A stretch of 47,213 nucleotides of DNA from PBB1 sp046154125 (GCA_046154125.1 JBJXEJ010000050.1:1-47213); one strand, 5' to 3'; positions 8,959-17,087 are shown, counted from the stretch's first letter. The notes: a model not told the origin generated them from the letters alone. Numbers and translations are program-made.

Positions 8959-9945
8959 ATGACATCGGTCACGCGCCAGCGGGCGATGCAGGTGCTGCGC
9001 GTGGTCGGTGCGCCGCTGCTGCTCGGTGGCGTGGTGTGGATGGCCGGACCGCGGGCCATCTGGCAGGCGGTCCGGGAAGCCGATGCAGGGTGGCTGCTCG
9101 CGGGCCTGGTCTTCGCGATGCTGGGCAATGCGTCGGCGGCCTTGCGGTGGGCCGAGTTGTCGCGCTGGCTCGGCCACCGGGTTCGAGCCCGCTGGGCGCT
9201 GGCGGTGTATTTCAAGGCGGTCGCAGTCAATGCGCTGCTGCCCGGTGCGGTGGTCGGCGGCGACATGTTCCGAGCGTGGCAGCTGCACCGCGACGGCTGT
9301 GCGCGCAGCCTGGCCGGCATGTCGGTGGTGCTCGATCGCTTGAGCGGTCTGTGGATCCTGTTCGCGCTCAGTTCGATGGCGCTCGTTGCCGGCGTAGGCA
9401 CGCCGGAGATGGATACCCTGCGTCATGTGCTGCACGTGCCCCAGGCGTGGCCGACGGCTCTCATCGCATCGACGCTCCTGGTCGGCGTGCTGTTGGCGCC
9501 GCTGGCATGCCTGATCGCGCTGGCGGCTGTTGCCGGACACCGCGCGGCGCCCGGCAGTCGTCGTGCCGTCGCGGTGGGACTGCTGCAACGGCCTCACGCC
9601 CTGGAGCAGTACCTGCGGCAGGCCGGCGCCTCTCTGATCGTCCAGGCAGTTTCCGTCTGCGCGCTGTACTGTGCGGCGCGCGCGTTCGGTGTTCACTTGC
9701 CGGGCTGGCTGATCGCGGTGACGGCTGCACCGATCTTCCTGCTGGCCGCGCTGCCGGTCAGTTTTGGTGGCTGGGGCACGCGGGAGGCCGCGACGGTGAC
9801 GGGCTGGGCGGCCTTCGGGGTGGCACCGGCGCTGTCGGTCGGTGCGGCTGCAGCCGTGGGCATCTACGCGCTGCTGCAGGCGGCGCTCGGCCTGCTTCCG
9901 TTGCCGTCGGCGCCACGTGCGAGTGACATCGTCAGGGGCGCCTGA
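8959..9945 (+). CDS. Lysylphosphatidylglycerol synthase TM region/UPF0104 family membrane protein (flippase-like)
   Basis: This is a polytopic membrane protein of 328 residues, about eight hydrophobic helices, with the family's conserved NALLPGAVVGGDMFRAW segment, VLDRLSGLW, and a late FGGWGTREA loop. The family includes the membrane half of MprF and the AglD/YbhN proteins, several of which are linked to lipid or polyprenyl-sugar handling. Lying between the GT2 and GT4 genes, it may flip a lipid-linked sugar, which is inference from context. The ATG at 8959 is preceded by GATGAGGC, a weak ribosome binding site. The GT2 stop lies 43 bases upstream. Confidence 0.8.
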   Translation: MTSVTRQRAMQVLRVVGAPLLLGGVVWMAGPRAIWQAVREADAGWLLAGLVFAMLGNASAALRWAELSRWLGHRVRARWALAVYFKAVAVNALLPGAVVGGDMFRAWQLHRDGCARSLAGMSVVLDRLSGLWILFALSSMALVAGVGTPEMDTLRHVLHVPQAWPTALIASTLLVGVLLAPLACLIALAAVAGHRAAPGSRRAVAVGLLQRPHALEQYLRQAGASLIVQAVSVCALYCAARAFGVHLPGWLIAVTAAPIFLLAALPVSFGGWGTREAATVTGWAAFGVAPALSVGAAAAVGIYALLQAALGLLPLPSAPRASDIVRGA

Positions 9946-9977
9946 GCGTCGCGGCCCTATCAATAGAGAAGCAGTCA

Positions 9978-11108
9978 TTGGACACCTCCCAGATGGAATC
10001 GAACCGGGCAGCCGCTGACCGGCCGCATGTCGTGCATCTCGAAACCGGGCGCCACGTGTACGGCGGTGCGCAGCAGGTGCTCTACCTCACGGAGCGCCTC
10101 CCGGCGCTGGGCGTGCGCAGCACGCTTGTGTGTGCTGCCGGTGGAGAGATGGCGACCAAGGCGCGAGCCGCCGGCACCGACGTCGTCGAGCTGCCGACGA
10201 TCGGCGACGCCGACCCGTCGATCACCTGGCGTTTCGCCGCGCTGCTGAAACGCCTTCGCCCCGACCTCGTGCACATCCACAGCCGGCGCGGCGCCGATGT
10301 CTGGGGCGGGCTGGGCGCCCGGCTGGCGGGCGTGCCGGCGATCATGTCCCGGCGCAACGACAACCGCGAGGCGTGGCTCGCGCTGCGCTTCAAGTACCCG
10401 CTATATCGCCACGTCGTCGCGGTCGCGCAGGGCATCAAGGACGTGCTGGTCGAGCAGGGCATCGCCGGTGCCGACATCACGGTCGTGCACAGCGCGATCG
10501 ATCCGGAGCGTTTCCGGCATCCGCGTCCCCGTGCCGAGCTGGCGTCGACCTTCGGCCTCGATGCCGCGCAGCCCATCCTGGGCATTGCCGCGCAGTTGAT
10601 CGACCGCAAGGGGCACGCGCTGCTGTTCGAGGCGCTGCAGATGCTCGCAAGTCGTCATCCCACAGTGCAACTGATCGTGTTCGGCCGCGGCCCGCTGTCC
10701 GACAGCCTGCCGACGGAAGCGGCTGCGCGCGGCTTGCAGTCGCGGGTCTGTTTCGCCGGGTTTCGACAGGATCTGGGCCAGTGGATCGGGGCGCTCGATC
10801 TGCTCGTGCACCCGGCCTACACCGAGGGCCTGGCCAATGTGTGCCTGCAGGCTGGTGCAGCCGGTGTGGCAACCATCGGCACGCGTGTCGGTGGCATTCC
10901 GGAAGCGATCGCCGACGGCTGCACAGGCCTGCTGGTGCCGGTCGGCGACGCCGATGCGCTGGCGACGGCAATCGATCGCCTGCTGACGGACGTCGATCTG
11001 CGGCGTCGACTCGGTGCCGCCGGCCCGGCACATGTCGAGTCGGATTTCACCCCGCCGATCATGGCCGCCGGCAACCGCGCGGTCTACCGGCGCGTGCTCG
11101 GCCGGTGA
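9978..11108 (+). CDS. Family 4 glycosyltransferase
   Basis: This is a GT-B-fold glycosyltransferase, cytoplasmic, 376 residues. The N-terminal half has a glycine-rich acceptor loop (HVYGGAQQVL) and RPDLVHIHSRRG. The C-terminal half has DRKGHALLFEAL and HPAYTEGLANVCLQAGAAGVATIGTRVGGIPE. In the usual EX7E motif the second Glu is replaced by Gln (EGLANVCLQ), which is seen directly. The start is uncertain: TTG at 9978 has AGAGAAG at a good distance, while ATG at 9993 has none. Position next to the flippase-like gene and ahead of kdoO suggests an LPS-core or surface-polysaccharide sugar transfer, donor unknown. Confidence 0.84.
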   Translation: MDTSQMESNRAAADRPHVVHLETGRHVYGGAQQVLYLTERLPALGVRSTLVCAAGGEMATKARAAGTDVVELPTIGDADPSITWRFAALLKRLRPDLVHIHSRRGADVWGGLGARLAGVPAIMSRRNDNREAWLALRFKYPLYRHVVAVAQGIKDVLVEQGIAGADITVVHSAIDPERFRHPRPRAELASTFGLDAAQPILGIAAQLIDRKGHALLFEALQMLASRHPTVQLIVFGRGPLSDSLPTEAAARGLQSRVCFAGFRQDLGQWIGALDLLVHPAYTEGLANVCLQAGAAGVATIGTRVGGIPEAIADGCTGLLVPVGDADALATAIDRLLTDVDLRRRLGAAGPAHVESDFTPPIMAAGNRAVYRRVLGR

Positions 11109-11173
11109 ATCCGCACTCTCGAAGTGCCCTGCGCATCGCGCTATAAGTCCCGTCTCCAACCCGCACCCCCGCC

Positions 11174-12049
11174 ATGACCGACATCATCCGTCTGCCCATC
11201 GCGAGCTGGGATCAGCCCTTCTCGCTGCAAGACCAGCACACCGCGACGCAGGCTCTCGAAGCGGGCCACGTGCTCCTGCTGCCGCAACTCGACTTTCCGC
11301 TGCTCGATGCCGAACGCCAATTCCTGTCCCCGGATATCGCGGGCGCGGCCAAGAATGTCAGCCTGAATCCGGCTGACGGCAGCGTGCGCGGAAGCAGCGC
11401 GGCTGGAGCCGAACTGCGCGTCCTGCACGGCATGATGGATCGCTTCGCAGCGTCCAGCCAGACGCTGCTGCGCGGACTGCTGACGACGTACGCCTCGACG
11501 GTGCGGGCCGGACGCACCAGTTTCCGGCCGGCGGAGATCGCCGGGCGCGAGACCTCGTGGCGCAAGGACGACACGCGCCTGCACGTCGACAGCTTTCCGT
11601 CGTCACCGACCGGTGGGCAGCGCATCCTGCGCTTGTTCACCAACGTGCACCCGCACGGTCGACCGCGCTGCTGGCGGCTCGGCGAATCGTTCGAGGGGGT
11701 CGCTCGCCGATACCTCCCTTCGCTGCACCGTCCGCTGCCGGGCAGCTGCGAGTTGCTGCACCTGCTGGGGATCACCAAGGGCCGCCGCACGGCCTACGAC
11801 CATTTCATGCTGCAGCTTCACGACCGGATGAAGGCAGACACCAAGTACCAGACCGAGGTGGAGCAGAGCACCCACGAGTTCCCCTCCGGCCAGACCTGGC
11901 TGGTCTACACCGATCAGGTCTCGCACGCCGCGATGGCGGGCCAGTACGCCTTCGAGCAGACTTTCTACCTGCCGGTCGCCGGCATGGCCGAGCCGGCCAG
12001 GTCGCCCCTGCGGGTGCTGGAGCGGCTGATGCGCCGAGAGCTGGTCTGA
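11174..12049 (+). CDS. kdoO: Kdo hydroxylase (Fe(II)/2-oxoglutarate dioxygenase)
   Basis: This 291-residue protein matches the Kdo 3-hydroxylase family, which converts the outer Kdo of Kdo2-lipid A to Ko (D-glycero-D-talo-oct-2-ulosonic acid) in organisms such as Burkholderia and Yersinia. The iron-binding HxD is H137-D139 in LHVDSFPSSP, and the distal His is probably H251 in QVSHAAM. RLFTNVHPHG and QTFYLPV match the double-stranded beta-helix core. It ends the sugar gene run and is the best marker that the region acts on the LPS inner core. The ATG at 11174 lies 65 bases after the GT4 stop. Confidence 0.85.
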   Translation: MTDIIRLPIASWDQPFSLQDQHTATQALEAGHVLLLPQLDFPLLDAERQFLSPDIAGAAKNVSLNPADGSVRGSSAAGAELRVLHGMMDRFAASSQTLLRGLLTTYASTVRAGRTSFRPAEIAGRETSWRKDDTRLHVDSFPSSPTGGQRILRLFTNVHPHGRPRCWRLGESFEGVARRYLPSLHRPLPGSCELLHLLGITKGRRTAYDHFMLQLHDRMKADTKYQTEVEQSTHEFPSGQTWLVYTDQVSHAAMAGQYAFEQTFYLPVAGMAEPARSPLRVLERLMRRELV

Positions 12050-12104
12050 GGCTTCACGTCCGTTCTGGCGCCGACAAGTGACGATCGAGCAGGCGGCACT
12101 TCGG

Positions 12105-12121
12105 CGCTTCGCGTCGAAGCG
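12105..12121. terminator. Hairpin at convergent gene ends
   Basis: CGCTTCG-CGT-CGAAGCG forms a perfect 7-bp stem with a 3-base loop, directly beside the stop codon of the SDR gene and 55 bases after the kdoO stop. It can form from either strand, so it may end both transcripts. There is no T run, so the role is inferred from position and symmetry only. Confidence 0.35.
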
Positions 12122-12916
12122 TCAGGCGATGGACCGAACCACGCCGCCGTCGACCCGCATGGCCGAGCCCGTGGTGGCCGAGGCGCGCTCGCTGCACAGG
12201 TAAGTGATCAACGCGGCCACCTCTTCGGGCGTGGCGAAGCGCTGGATGATGGACGAGGGTCGGGCCGTGGCAAAGAACTCGCGCTCGACGCTGGCGACGT
12301 CGGTCCCGCGCTGTGCCGCGAGATCGGCGACGAAGGTGCCCACGCCTTCGGAGGACGTGGGTCCGGGCAGCACGCTGTTGACGGTGACGCCCGTCCCCGC
12401 GAGTGTCTCTGCGAGCCCGCGCGCGACCGCCAGCTGGGCGGTCTTGGTCATCCCGTAGTGGATCATCTCGGCCGGGATCTGCAGACCCGACTCGCTGGAG
12501 ACGAAGACGATGCGGCCCCAATTGCGCACGCGCATCCCAGTCACGTAGTGACGTGACAGGCGGATTCCGCTGAGCACGTTGACCTCGAAGAAGCGCAGCC
12601 AGTCGGCATCGGTGATCTCCGCGAAAGGCCTGGGTTCGAAGATGCCGAGGTTGTTGATCAGGATGTCGACCGCGGGCAGGCGCTCGAACAAGGCATTGCA
12701 GCCGTCGGCTTGTCCCAGGTCGAGCGCGATGCCGTCGATGCGGGCCCCCGGTAACTCGTCGCGCAGTCTTGCCACGGCGTCATCGACCCGCGTGGTGGTG
12801 CGGCCGTTGAGGGTCACGTGCGCGCCCTCGCGTGCGAGGTCCCGCGCGGTCGCGTAGCCGATGCCCGCGGTGGAGCCCGTGATCAGTGCGCGTTTGCTGT
12901 TGAGGCCGAGGTCCAT
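12122..12916 (-). CDS. Short-chain dehydrogenase/reductase (SDR)
   Basis: This is a classical SDR of 264 residues. The NAD(P)-binding motif TGSTAGIG is at 13-20, the stabilising NNLG follows, the catalytic Ser is in VSSESG, and the Tyr-Lys pair is in HYGMTKTA. The C-terminus reads SAMRVDGGVV, as expected. An Arg in LNGRTT after beta-strand 2 leans toward NADP preference. No substrate can be assigned. It follows the motor-like operon on the same strand after 61 bases, so read-through is possible, but the four genes before it are joined by overlaps and this one is not. Confidence 0.88.
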   Translation of the reverse strand: MDLGLNSKRALITGSTAGIGYATARDLAREGAHVTLNGRTTTRVDDAVARLRDELPGARIDGIALDLGQADGCNALFERLPAVDILINNLGIFEPRPFAEITDADWLRFFEVNVLSGIRLSRHYVTGMRVRNWGRIVFVSSESGLQIPAEMIHYGMTKTAQLAVARGLAETLAGTGVTVNSVLPGPTSSEGVGTFVADLAAQRGTDVASVEREFFATARPSSIIQRFATPEEVAALITYLCSERASATTGSAMRVDGGVVRSIA

Positions 12917-12977
12917 GGGACTCCTTCGATGTGGATTCGCCGTGTCGATGGACCGAACGATAGTCCGGCGGGGAAAA

Positions 12978-13685
12978 TCAGGTCTTGCGGTCGGTCCGTG
13001 GGCCCGGCCGTCGCCTGCCTTCGGGGGCTGTCGCCCGACGTGGCGCGAGGTCGCCGCCGCTGGCCTGCTCCAGCCACAGCAGCGTGTCGATGTGCGACAT
13101 GAACGCGTCCAGGTAATCCGGCGACAGGTCGTGCATTGCCCGCAGTGCGCGGCTGACCAGGTGCGACGAGTTCAGCGGCCCGGCCATGGCGGGCACCTGG
13201 TCCAGGGCCTGGCGCAGACGCTGTTCGGTCCGCAGTCGCGACCAGGTGCCCTTGAACGCGGCCACGGATCTCAGCGACGCAGGCGGTGCGCCATGGAACA
13301 GCGATGCCGTGCCCGGCGCGTCGCCGCGCCCAGCCGCACCGGGCCGGGGTGGCAAAGGGGCATTCGCTTGCGAAACCGGCGAGCGGCCGAGCCGGTCGGT
13401 CAGTTCGGACAGACCTGCCAGCGCGGCGTGCCCCGCCGCAGGCCCGCTCGGCGCCGGCCCGGCCCGGCCGGCGGAGCGCATCGCGGCGGCGTGCTCGGCC
13501 AGCAGCGACTCGATGCGCTGCATCATCAGCCGGCGCACTTCGCCCTGCTGCGCCGCGGCGCGACGCGCCAGCGCCTCGATGACACTGAACCCCACCGGGT
13601 CGAACTCTGCCTCGCCCCGTGCGCGACCGGCTTCGACCGCAGTGACCGGATCGAGACCCGACGCTGCGGCCGTGCTCTCGCTCAT
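12978..13685 (-). CDS. DUF2894-type protein, last gene of the motor-like operon
   Basis: This 235-residue protein resembles the DUF2894 family, which has no assigned function. The N-terminal third is a charged helix (VIEALARRAAAQQGEVRRLMMQRIESLL) with coiled-coil character. The middle is rich in Gly, Pro and Ala. The C-terminal third is helical, with SRLRTEQRLRQALDQVPAMAGPLNSS and SPDYLDAFMSHIDTLLWLEQA, ending in a basic tail. No membrane segment or signal peptide is visible, so it should be cytoplasmic. Its ATG overlaps the stop of the OmpA-like gene (ATGA at 13682-13685). As a soluble partner of a motor-like complex it might bind the long tail of the membrane protein; that is inference. Confidence 0.78.
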   Translation of the reverse strand: MSESTAAASGLDPVTAVEAGRARGEAEFDPVGFSVIEALARRAAAQQGEVRRLMMQRIESLLAEHAAAMRSAGRAGPAPSGPAAGHAALAGLSELTDRLGRSPVSQANAPLPPRPGAAGRGDAPGTASLFHGAPPASLRSVAAFKGTWSRLRTEQRLRQALDQVPAMAGPLNSSHLVSRALRAMHDLSPDYLDAFMSHIDTLLWLEQASGGDLAPRRATAPEGRRRPGPRTDRKT

Positions 13686-14323
13686 GTCGGCTTCGGCCGC
13701 GGCGTCGGCGCCATCTCGACGCGCCGATTGAGCGCCCGGCCGGCGAATTCCGTGTTCGAGGCCACCGGTTGCTCGGCCCCGAAGGCCGCGGCAAACACCG
13801 TCGACGGGGGAACGCCGTCTTCGATCAATGCACGCGTCACGGTGAGCGCACGCTGTGCCGAAAGCTCCCAGTTGTCCGCGAACTTGGCGCGACCACCGTC
13901 CCGCACCTGGCGGTCGTCGGTGAAGCCGCTGACCATCAGCATCTCGTCGCGTGCGGCCAGGTAGGTAGCCAGTGGCGCGGCCAGGCTCTTCAGCAGCTGG
14001 CGACCGTCGGGCTGCAGGTCGGCGGAGTTGAACGCGAACAGCACGCTGCCGCTGATGCCGATGCGGCCGTTGGCCAGCGTCACGCGGCCGGCCGCCAGTG
14101 GAATGGCCAGCGCACGCTCCAGCTCCGCACGGCGTTGCGACTCGGCCTGGCGTTGCTGCACTTCTGACTTGAGACGCTCTGACAGGTCGAACTGCATTGC
14201 CAGCGCGCACACCAGGATCAGCACGAAGGCGCCCAGCAACCCGGCCATCAGGTCGCCGAAGACGGCCCACACGGGCGTGCTGGATTCCACGCTGTCGGCG
14301 AGTTCGTCGTCGAGCGCGGTCAT
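13682..14323 (-). CDS. MotB/ZorB-like OmpA-family protein
   Basis: This 213-residue protein has one N-terminal membrane helix and a C-terminal OmpA/MotB peptidoglycan-binding domain. The helix reads VFGDLMAGLLGAFVLIL and carries Asp at residue 24, the position of the ion-carrying Asp in MotB and ZorB (the DLM pattern). The periplasmic domain has LFAFNSADL, SGFTDD, NWELSAQRALTV and GRALNRRVEM, so the wall-binding residues look intact. A short charged helix, about residues 45-75, links the two parts. It is the natural partner of the MotA-like protein just upstream, with ATGA overlaps on both sides. A canonical MotB would sit with motA and flagellar genes, and none are present here. Confidence 0.88.
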   Translation of the reverse strand: MTALDDELADSVESSTPVWAVFGDLMAGLLGAFVLILVCALAMQFDLSERLKSEVQQRQAESQRRAELERALAIPLAAGRVTLANGRIGISGSVLFAFNSADLQPDGRQLLKSLAAPLATYLAARDEMLMVSGFTDDRQVRDGGRAKFADNWELSAQRALTVTRALIEDGVPPSTVFAAAFGAEQPVASNTEFAGRALNRRVEMAPTPRPKPT

Positions 14324-16431
14324 GCGGCGCTCGCCGCGGCCGGTGTGCCTGCGGGCGCCCTGGCCAGTTGCTGCAGGTCGTCGACGATCTGCTTCTGCGA
14401 GCCCAGGGTCAGGTCGATGATCTCGCGGGCCTGCGCCACGTAGTAGGCCAGTTGCTCGTCGCTGCGCGCCATCGAATGGCCGAGTGCGGCCTCGATGCGT
14501 TGCAACTGCGCCATCAATTGCTCGCTGGCGCGGCTGAACAGCTGCACCGCCAGGCCGAATCCCTCGCCGAGGCTCGCGACTTCGGCCGCGCTGCCCGTGA
14601 CCTGCGCGGCCACGGACTGCAGCGTGCGCGACTCGACTTCCACGGATTCGGCAAAGCGAGCACCCGCGCGCTCCAGCACGCCGGTGGTGGCCTGCACCAG
14701 GGCGTCGATGGCGGCGCGCTGTTCGGTGCTGGCGTGGTTCACCGAGTCGAGCAGGTTGCCCAGCGTGTTCATCAGGCGGTTGCGTTCGTCCAGCACGGCG
14801 TTGTCGCGCACCAGGCTGTCGCTGAGCGCGTGGCGCAGCTCAGCGATGACCTCGGCCGCCGCGCGCGGCGCGTCCGAAGCCGTCTGCACCAGCCGTGCGA
14901 TCTCACCGATGGTGGCGCGCGCGTGCGCCTCGGTCTGCGCGGTGATGGCCAGCGCGGTTCGCTCCAGCGTGCTGCAGATCTGCTGCTGGCGCTCGGCCGT
15001 CGCACGGCTGTCCTGATCGATCTGGCGGTGCAGCGCGGTGGTCATCGTCGCCAGGCCGTCATGGAAGCCGGCCATTCGGTCGCTCTCGCGTTCGGCTGCA
15101 GCAGTATCGAATGCGGCGTGTGCCTCGGACACGCTGCGCAGCAGCGCGGCCGCGTGCTGCTCGAAACCGGCCACTGTGGTCTTCATGGCCTGGTGGGTAT
15201 GCTGCGTAAGAGCCTCGTTGCCCTGCCGTTGCTGGGCCAGCGCCTGCCCCCAGGCGTCGGCCCACACGCCAGCGCTGTGGTCCATGCGTGCGGCCACGCC
15301 GTCCAGCAGCGTGGCAGAGCGCTGTTCGAAGGTCTGCGCAAAGCGGTCCAGGCCGGTGTGCAGCTCCTGCGTCAACGATTCGCTGCGGCGTTGCTGATCT
15401 CCCAGTGCCAGCTGCCAACGCTCCGCCAGCGTGGCGGTGGTGGTGTCCAGGCGCGAGGTCACGCCGTCCAGCTGCCGATGCACGGCTTCGGTCAGCGCCT
15501 CGCGCAGCGTGGCCGTCTCACGAGCCAAGCCTGCCATCGTGGCCTGCACCGCGGGCTCGATGGCGTCGCCGGCCAGACGCGCGCTTTCTGTGAGGCTGGC
15601 TTTCAGCGAACGGTCCACCGATTCCGCCAGGCCCGTGTAGGCGCGCTGCGCCTCGCCGTGGAACTGCGATTGGTTGGAGATCAGGCGGTCTTGCAGGGCC
15701 TGGCCCTGCTGCGCCATCTGCACCACCAGTTCCTGCAACTGGGTCACGAGCTCGGGCATGCTGCTGCTCATGATCTCGGTTTGTGCCTTCAGCAGGCGCA
15801 GCGATTCCTCGCGCTGGTGCGCTTGCGAGAAACCGCGCAGCGTGGTCGCGATGCGCGCGTCGAGCTGCCGGGCCACGCGCTGGCGATCGCGCCGCGCCAG
15901 AGCCGACATCAGCCCCAGCATCGCCGACGCGGCCACCCCTGCCACCGAGCAGCCAAAGGCCAGGCCCAGGCCCTTGATCGGCGCCGCCAGCGAAGCTCGG
16001 ATGGCTTCGACATTGGTGGCGTTTTCGAGCGCCAGGCCGGTGCCCTTGAGCGTGGCCACCATGCCCAGAAAGGTACCCAGCATGCCCAGCAGCACCAGCA
16101 GTCCGGCCAGGTACGGTGTGAGCGCCGGGCCGGGCAGCGCCACGCGCTCGCCTTCCACGCGCAGCCGCACGGCGTTCTGCAGGCTGGGGTGGAGCCGGGC
16201 GACCCACGGACCCAGTGCGGGTGGTGGCTCGCCTGTGGCGATCAGGGTGGCCGCCAGGCCTGAAGTGGCCTGCCGGAATCGGCTCAGTTCGAGTGCCCCC
16301 ATCAGGAAGAAGGCCCCGATGAGCAGCACCAGCGCCAGCGCCAGCGGGTTGCCGGGCAGGTAACCGGCGGCCACCCAGGCGAGGGCAAGCAGGCCCGCTG
16401 CGAAGGCGACGTGATGGAGGTGTCGGGTCAT
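14320..16431 (-). CDS. DUF802-type MotA/ZorA-like membrane protein with very long helical tail
   Basis: This 703-residue protein has MotA-like topology. Two hydrophobic helices lie at about 8-24 and 28-48, then a cytoplasmic loop, then helices at about 105-127 and 152-176. The second pair carries LLVLLGMLGTFLGMVATLKGT and PIKGLGLAFGCSVAGVAASA, the TolQ/ExbB/MotA core pattern. From about residue 180 to the end the chain is almost entirely polar helix, rich in Ala, Gln, Glu and Leu. The tail includes a 55-residue tandem repeat (residues 321-430). This plan, a MotA core with a long cytoplasmic tail, is that of ZorA in the Zorya system, but sequence similarity to ZorA could not be tested. The ATG at 16431 overlaps the upstream stop. 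Confidence 0.85.
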   Translation of the reverse strand: MTRHLHHVAFAAGLLALAWVAAGYLPGNPLALALVLLIGAFFLMGALELSRFRQATSGLAATLIATGEPPPALGPWVARLHPSLQNAVRLRVEGERVALPGPALTPYLAGLLVLLGMLGTFLGMVATLKGTGLALENATNVEAIRASLAAPIKGLGLAFGCSVAGVAASAMLGLMSALARRDRQRVARQLDARIATTLRGFSQAHQREESLRLLKAQTEIMSSSMPELVTQLQELVVQMAQQGQALQDRLISNQSQFHGEAQRAYTGLAESVDRSLKASLTESARLAGDAIEPAVQATMAGLARETATLREALTEAVHRQLDGVTSRLDTTTATLAERWQLALGDQQRRSESLTQELHTGLDRFAQTFEQRSATLLDGVAARMDHSAGVWADAWGQALAQQRQGNEALTQHTHQAMKTTVAGFEQHAAALLRSVSEAHAAFDTAAAERESDRMAGFHDGLATMTTALHRQIDQDSRATAERQQQICSTLERTALAITAQTEAHARATIGEIARLVQTASDAPRAAAEVIAELRHALSDSLVRDNAVLDERNRLMNTLGNLLDSVNHASTEQRAAIDALVQATTGVLERAGARFAESVEVESRTLQSVAAQVTGSAAEVASLGEGFGLAVQLFSRASEQLMAQLQRIEAALGHSMARSDEQLAYYVAQAREIIDLTLGSQKQIVDDLQQLARAPAGTPAAASAA
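15142..15471 (-). repeat. 55-residue tandem repeat inside the tail of the MotA-like protein
   Basis: Residues 321-375 and 376-430 align without gaps. Each copy begins LDGV, has Trp at position 19 (as ERW or DAW), and continues with Gln-rich text, an LTQ triplet and FEQ near the end. Fifty-five is five times eleven, which would fit an 11-residue (hendecad) coiled-coil period. The repeats are seen directly; the coiled-coil geometry is inference. Confidence 0.6.
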
Positions 16432-17087
16432 GTCGGTGGGTGGGTTCGCAGTGTGTCCAGCAGGCCACGGGCTGGCAGCAGCCGGTGCGCCAGTTCGGCC
16501 CGCAGCACGTGGTCCATGTCCTGGCGGAAATCCCGTGGCCAGTGGGAGTTTTCATCCGCAGCTTGCGACAACCGATTGAAATGCGACTGCAGCCGCAACG
16601 GCACCAGGCCCAGCAGACTGCGTTCGTGCGTGGCGAGAGCAAGGTCCATCGCCGCATCGATGGCAGCCAGCCGGGCCCCTTGGGGGGAGCGCTGCGACAA
16701 CGCGTTACGCAGGCGCTGGCGCAGCGCACCGACAGCCTCCTGCATCGCCTGCTGCTGGGCGATGCAATGGCGCCGCTGAGGGCCGAAGTCGGCCGGATCC
16801 GATGCGGGTTCGCGCGGCCCGGCCGCGATGGACGCCTCCAGGGCCGCGCGAACCCGCTGGAAGTCAGCCTCGTCGCCGCCCGGGCCGCGCTTCCGCGCGA
16901 TCGTGGACGCAGCCGGGTTCGTGTTCAGCGCCGCGGACAGCGAGGCCGCGTCGGTCCATTTGAGCCAGTGGCCGAGGCGCTCGGCAAAAGCCGGGCGTGT
17001 GGCGGGTGGCGGTGCGCCCGCAAGGCGGGCCAGGAGGATGGAGAGTTCCGAACCGGTGATGCCCGGGCTGGTTGACCCGTGCAGCAT
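16428..17087 (-). CDS. DUF3348-type protein, first gene of the motor-like operon
   Basis: This 219-residue soluble protein resembles the DUF3348 family, of unknown function. Its N-terminus, LARLAGAPPPATRPAFAERLGHWLKWTDAASLSAAL, is the recognisable part. The rest is helical and rich in Arg, Gln and Ala (RHCIAQQQAMQEAVGALRQRLRNAL; HERSLLGLVPLRLQSHFNRL). There is no signal peptide or membrane segment. It leads a four-gene operon in which each stop overlaps the next start, so its level is probably tied to that of the MotA/MotB-like proteins. The ATG at 17087 is the first in frame. The stretch from 17088 to 17189 must hold the promoter if the operon does not depend on the azoreductase gene; I see no clear -35/-10 pair there. 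Confidence 0.78.
   Translation of the reverse strand: MLHGSTSPGITGSELSILLARLAGAPPPATRPAFAERLGHWLKWTDAASLSAALNTNPAASTIARKRGPGGDEADFQRVRAALEASIAAGPREPASDPADFGPQRRHCIAQQQAMQEAVGALRQRLRNALSQRSPQGARLAAIDAAMDLALATHERSLLGLVPLRLQSHFNRLSQAADENSHWPRDFRQDMDHVLRAELAHRLLPARGLLDTLRTHPPT

Noticed and set aside
14197..16263. Long plus-strand open frame opposite the MotA-like gene
   Set aside because: It is a high-G+C mirror of the real gene: low-complexity His/Arg/Gln-rich product, no family motif, and the minus strand has clear membrane helices and overlaps.
13682..16431. Flagellar stator genes motA/motB
   Set aside because: The membrane protein is far longer than MotA, its partner genes are not flagellar, and no flagellar gene is in the window.
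12978..17087. A complete Zorya phage-defence system
   Set aside because: The ZorA/ZorB-like plan is present, but no helicase, nuclease or other ZorC/D/E-type protein is encoded nearby and the neighbours are metabolic genes.
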